From Clostridia bacterium (GTDB lineage Bacteria > Bacillota > Clostridia > UBA1381), in NCBI GenBank assembly GCA_008668455.1, contig RQCD01000070.1, positions 1 to 6,619 on the forward strand: a stretch of DNA of 6,619 bases, given 5' to 3'. Positions 3,935 through 6,619 of this stretch are shown in pieces; within the stretch, counting starts at the first letter, position 1; each line of letters begins with the position of its first letter. The translations under genes and the position numbers were made by a program. Below the pieces are notes generated by a model that saw only the letters and a program-made list of their open reading frames with translations, had not been told where the DNA came from and ran no database searches.

Positions 3935-6619
3935 ATGAAGAAAATATTTTTTTTACTGTTTTTCATCATGCTTTTTTCCCGTGCCCTCTGCGCAGATTAC
4001 GAAGGACACTGGGCGCAGGACGAGATTGAATTTGCCGTTTCCAATCAATTTGCAGCAGGAGAATCAGAAGATGCTTTTCTGCCGGACAAGCCGGTCACAC
4101 GAGCGGAATTTACTGCTCTGATTGTTCGTTATCAAAGCTTTTTTTCCGCATCCTTTTCCTGCTCTATGAAGGACGCAGATAAAAATGCATGGTATTACCC
4201 TTATTTAGTAATTGCAGAATCAAATCATATCATCTTTGGCGACAACGGTTATTTTTACCCAAATCATAGCCTGACGCGTGAGGACGCTTTGGTCATGCTA
4301 TGCCGTGCATACTCCATTAATCCTCCCTCTCTTGTATCTGCCGGAGCTTATTCCGATTTTTCAGAGGTTTCCGGCTATGCAAAAAACGCGGTTGCCTTTT
4401 CTCTGAATCAGAAAATACTCTCCGGATACCGGGATTTTACAATCCGACCCAAGCAGCCGTTAACGCGTGCCGAGGCGATTGTGCTTTTAAACCGGTTTTA
4501 TAATAACGCGTCCGGCTTTGCCACAAGACCTGATTTTTTCCGGGACTATCCGAGAATTGCAAACGAGGGTATTTTAGGGAGCGTAAATTTAGCGTTAAAA
4601 ACAAATGTTCCCTGCACCGTTTATTATAAAGCTGTTCCAACCTCTGTGTTTGAAAGTAATCTGTCCCCAAATCCAGATTCCTTTACACAGATTTTAACTA
4701 CGGTCACCGATCCGAAAACAGAGTGTTTCGCAACGGTTCAATTAGCTTCTGAGGAGGAATATAACCTGTATTTTATAGCGGTCACACCGAGCGGAATTAA
4801 AAGCAAGGTAAAAAAAATCAGCACAGTGAAGCCGTTTGTGTACTCCGAAGGAAACGGTACAGAAGAAAATCCGTACTTAATCTCTGATGAAAAGCAGCTG
4901 GACTATATCCGTTATTTTCAAAATAAGCATTTCCGGCTGAAAAATGATATTCAGCTTTCAGAAAACTGGACGCCGATTAACGCAGAAAACGGTTTTTTCG
5001 GCAGTATCGACGGAAACGGTCATACCATTTCCGGATTAAAGATTAAAAGCAGTGAGGAAGGCTGCGGACTTTTTTCCTATCTGTCGGATGGAGTGATTAA
5101 AAATCTGACAATCACCGGTGACGTGGAGGGAAAAAATAACGTTGGTCTGTTTGCCGGAATCATGAAAAACAGCACGATCTCCTCCTGTGCAGGGATCGGT
5201 TTTGTAAAAGCGTCGCAAAATCAGGCAGGCGGGCTGGTAGGCACAAATTACGGAAAGATTGAAAATTCCCTTTCCGCACTCTATACCGTCTCCTCCACCT
5301 CCTATGCCGGCGGTATCTGCGGTATTAATTATGGAACAATTACCAATAATCTCTCTGCCGCCTATGCCGTTTACTCAGATATGTATGCCGGAGGAATCAG
5401 CGGAGCGAATATCGGAGGAGATGTACTTTCCAATGTCAGCGCCTCCTTTATCACACAGGATCTTTTAACCTACCGCAGCGGCATTATCACAACCAATAAG
5501 GAGAGCGGAAAAACACATAATAATTTCAGCTATCATCTCACGCGTAAAAATTCCAAGGATGTTTTTTCGGATGAAAATGATATTGACGGAGAAAGCGTTT
5601 CCTGGGATGATCTGCGCGACCGTAATTTTTATACAAAACGGCTTTCCTGGAGCTTTGCCTCCGGCTGGAAAATGGATCAGACAAGCGACGGATTTTTACT
5701 TCCTTATCCGAAATGCTTTCAGAAAATCATCCAGACGCCCGGACTTGTTCCATACACCCCTAAAAAAATTACAAACGAGCAGGAGCTGCGCCAGATGAAT
5801 CCAAACATGCATTATATTCTTTCCAATTCGATTACATTAACGGATGAATGGACGCCGCTCTTTGATACCGACACGCCGGAGGACGGCTTTTCCGGAACCT
5901 TCGACGGAAATGGCTGCACCATCTCAGGACTCCGGATTTCCCATTCCGGAGATCAAAAAAAATACGGTCTTTTCGGAATGATCGGAGACGGAACCATGAA
6001 AAATTTAAACCTTTCGGAGATTCATTTGTCAGGCGGAGAAATGATCGGCAGTCTTGCGGCGGTCAGCTACGGACGGATTGAAAACTGCTCGGTTTCCGCC
6101 GCGGTTTTAAGCGCTGAAAGCAGTACGGAATCCACGTCCCTCGGCGGACTCTGCGGCAGAAATTACGGTACTGTTTTAAACGTTCAGGTCAATGCAGACC
6201 TGTCTGCCGGCATTGAATCCTCCAATATCGGCGGTATCACCGGACAAAATGAAGGATTCTTAGAGCAAACCTATTATTTTGGAAAAATTTATGTGAAAAA
6301 TCATGCAGAGCCATCCACCACAGCGGCAGGCGGTATCTGCGGTTTTCAGAGCGGCGGCTATCTCTACAATTCCGCTGTCCTCACAGACATCCGGACAGAA
6401 ATTAAAAACAGCTATGCAGGCGGTATCTGCGGCATCCAAAACGGCGGCGAAATCTATAAAACCGCTTCCTCCGGATCACTCCAAACCGTTGCGCCCGATC
6501 AGACCTCCTTTTCCTATGCCGGAGTAATTACCGGACTGAGCGTTTCCGGACTTCTGGTATATTTTTTTTTTTTTTATACGGTGACCACCGATTTCTACAC
6601 CAGCTATACCGGCGGTATC
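3935..6619 (+). CDS. SLH-domain surface protein with GLUG repeats (3' end outside window)
   Basis: Partial gene: 895 codons without a stop, running off the window. Residues 1-20 are a signal peptide (KK, a hydrophobic core of F/L/I, then ALCA before D21); the C19 context is not a lipobox. Three SLH domains follow (about 22-65, 77-126, 138-190), each with the wall-polymer motif: TRAE (55-58), TRED (114-117), TRAE (177-180). Such domains bind pyruvylated secondary cell-wall polymer, placing the protein on the cell surface. Residues about 208-300 form a beta-rich linker of Ig/chitobiase-like appearance. Two related blocks follow (about 306-600 and 601-895+), each with an FxGxxDGNGxTISGLxI element (355-370 and 652-668) and then GLUG-type repeats, for example GGLVG 432, GGICG 459, 799 and 829, GGISG 487, GGLCG 737, GGITG 766. 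These likely make a beta-helix stalk or adhesin. No catalytic domain is seen. A 14-T run falls at codons 876-881. The ligand is unknown. Confidence 0.93.
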   Translation, partial: MKKIFFLLFFIMLFSRALCADYEGHWAQDEIEFAVSNQFAAGESEDAFLPDKPVTRAEFTALIVRYQSFFSASFSCSMKDADKNAWYYPYLVIAESNHIIFGDNGYFYPNHSLTREDALVMLCRAYSINPPSLVSAGAYSDFSEVSGYAKNAVAFSLNQKILSGYRDFTIRPKQPLTRAEAIVLLNRFYNNASGFATRPDFFRDYPRIANEGILGSVNLALKTNVPCTVYYKAVPTSVFESNLSPNPDSFTQILTTVTDPKTECFATVQLASEEEYNLYFIAVTPSGIKSKVKKISTVKPFVYSEGNGTEENPYLISDEKQLDYIRYFQNKHFRLKNDIQLSENWTPINAENGFFGSIDGNGHTISGLKIKSSEEGCGLFSYLSDGVIKNLTITGDVEGKNNVGLFAGIMKNSTISSCAGIGFVKASQNQAGGLVGTNYGKIENSLSALYTVSSTSYAGGICGINYGTITNNLSAAYAVYSDMYAGGISGANIGGDVLSNVSASFITQDLLTYRSGIITTNKESGKTHNNFSYHLTRKNSKDVFSDENDIDGESVSWDDLRDRNFYTKRLSWSFASGWKMDQTSDGFLLPYPKCFQKIIQTPGLVPYTPKKITNEQELRQMNPNMHYILSNSITLTDEWTPLFDTDTPEDGFSGTFDGNGCTISGLRISHSGDQKKYGLFGMIGDGTMKNLNLSEIHLSGGEMIGSLAAVSYGRIENCSVSAAVLSAESSTESTSLGGLCGRNYGTVLNVQVNADLSAGIESSNIGGITGQNEGFLEQTYYFGKIYVKNHAEPSTTAAGGICGFQSGGYLYNSAVLTDIRTEIKNSYAGGICGIQNGGEIYKTASSGSLQTVAPDQTSFSYAGVITGLSVSGLLVYFFFFYTVTTDFYTSYTGGI
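5309..6619 (+). repeat. Direct repeats GGCGGTATCTGCGG encoding the GLUG core
   Basis: The 14-mer GGCGGTATCTGCGG occurs exactly at 5309-5322, 6329-6342 and 6419-6432, and its first nine bases recur at 6230-6238 and 6611-6619. Each encodes GGI(C/T)G in the same reading frame, so the repeats reflect protein repeats kept similar at DNA level, possibly by recombination. Spacing is irregular, and the segments between are related coding sequence, not spacers. Confidence 0.8.
6562..6575 (+). repeat. Homopolymer run of 14 T inside the SLH/GLUG gene
   Basis: Fourteen consecutive T lie within codons for VYFFFFYT (residues 875-882). With 14 T the frame continues into SYTGGI, a proper GLUG core, so this length is the in-frame state. 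Removing one T brings TGA (now ATA CGG TGA) into frame directly after the run. Adding one T gives another frame that stays open to the window edge. It is by far the longest homopolymer in the window. It could be a slippage site or a sequencing/assembly error. Confidence 0.85.

Noticed and set aside
3977..3994. Lipoprotein signal at C19 of the SLH protein
   Set aside because: The residues before Cys are R-A-L, which does not fit a lipobox; ordinary signal peptidase cleavage after ALCA is more likely.
4437..6527. Reading frames at 4437-4670 (-), 5036-5218 (-), 5259-5468 (+), 5559-5798 (+), 6303-6527 (+)
   Set aside because: All are inside the long SLH/GLUG gene in other frames; their Pro/Ser-rich or mixed translations mirror its codon bias.
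6531..6575. Intrinsic terminator formed by the CCGGA/TCCGG hairpin and the T run
   Set aside because: The stem has only five pairs and is separated from the T run by 12 bases; the reading frame continues through. Partial termination cannot be fully excluded.
1..6619. parS site (TGTTTCACGTGAAACA)
   Set aside because: I read for the consensus and its half-sites TGTTTCAC/GTGAAACA and saw no match; parS sites probably lie elsewhere near the origin.
5309..6619. CRISPR-like array from the repeated GGCGGTATCTGCGG
   Set aside because: The repeats are in frame, irregularly spaced, and encode GLUG cores within one open reading frame.
1..6619. Insertion sequences, integrase sites, tRNA or rRNA genes
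   Set aside because: No transposase or recombinase motifs, terminal inverted repeats or tRNA cloverleaf segments were seen.

Overview
The window reads as chromosomal DNA of a low-to-moderate GC Firmicute. Class Clostridia is likely and Lachnospiraceae is my best guess. Supporting points are strong extended Shine-Dalgarno sites (GGTGAT, AGGAGG), TATAAT-type promoters with 17-base spacers, the Soj/Spo0J (ParA/ParB) pair, a Gram-positive style SLH-anchored surface protein, and serS shortly downstream of parB. The taxon is an inference from gene content and style, not a database match.

Layout. Positions 1-56 hold a near-consensus promoter and ribosome binding site. parA (57-833) and parB (830-1684) follow, overlapping by ATGA. 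A 160-base AT-rich gap holds three CTTTTAAA repeats and a small inverted repeat but no clear terminator. Next is a membrane-anchored coiled-coil protein of unknown function, best started at 1845, not at the in-frame GTG at 1833. Nineteen bases later comes serS (2305-3573), complete with all class II synthetase motifs. A strong bidirectional terminator (3580-3632) separates serS from a small convergent gene on the minus strand (3642-3830, 62 aa, unknown). A 104-base divergent intergenic region carries an excellent promoter for the last gene, which starts at 3935 and remains open to the window edge at 6619 (895 codons seen). It encodes a signal peptide, three SLH domains, a beta-rich linker and two large GLUG-repeat blocks: a cell-surface protein attached to secondary wall polymer.

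How they fit together. ParA and ParB form the chromosome partition (origin segregation) pair. The coiled-coil membrane protein may be co-transcribed with them and with serS, but its job is not shown by the sequence. The SLH protein is a separate transcription unit.

The most unusual signal is a run of 14 T inside the SLH/GLUG gene (6562-6575). At the length given, the frame is intact and the repeat pattern resumes after it. Losing one T gives an immediate TGA. This makes it a candidate phase-variation or transcriptional-slippage switch for a surface protein, with sequencing error as the main alternative. Also notable are a coiled coil with asparagine at the same heptad position five times in a row, and one terminator hairpin that closes two convergent genes within ten bases of each stop codon.
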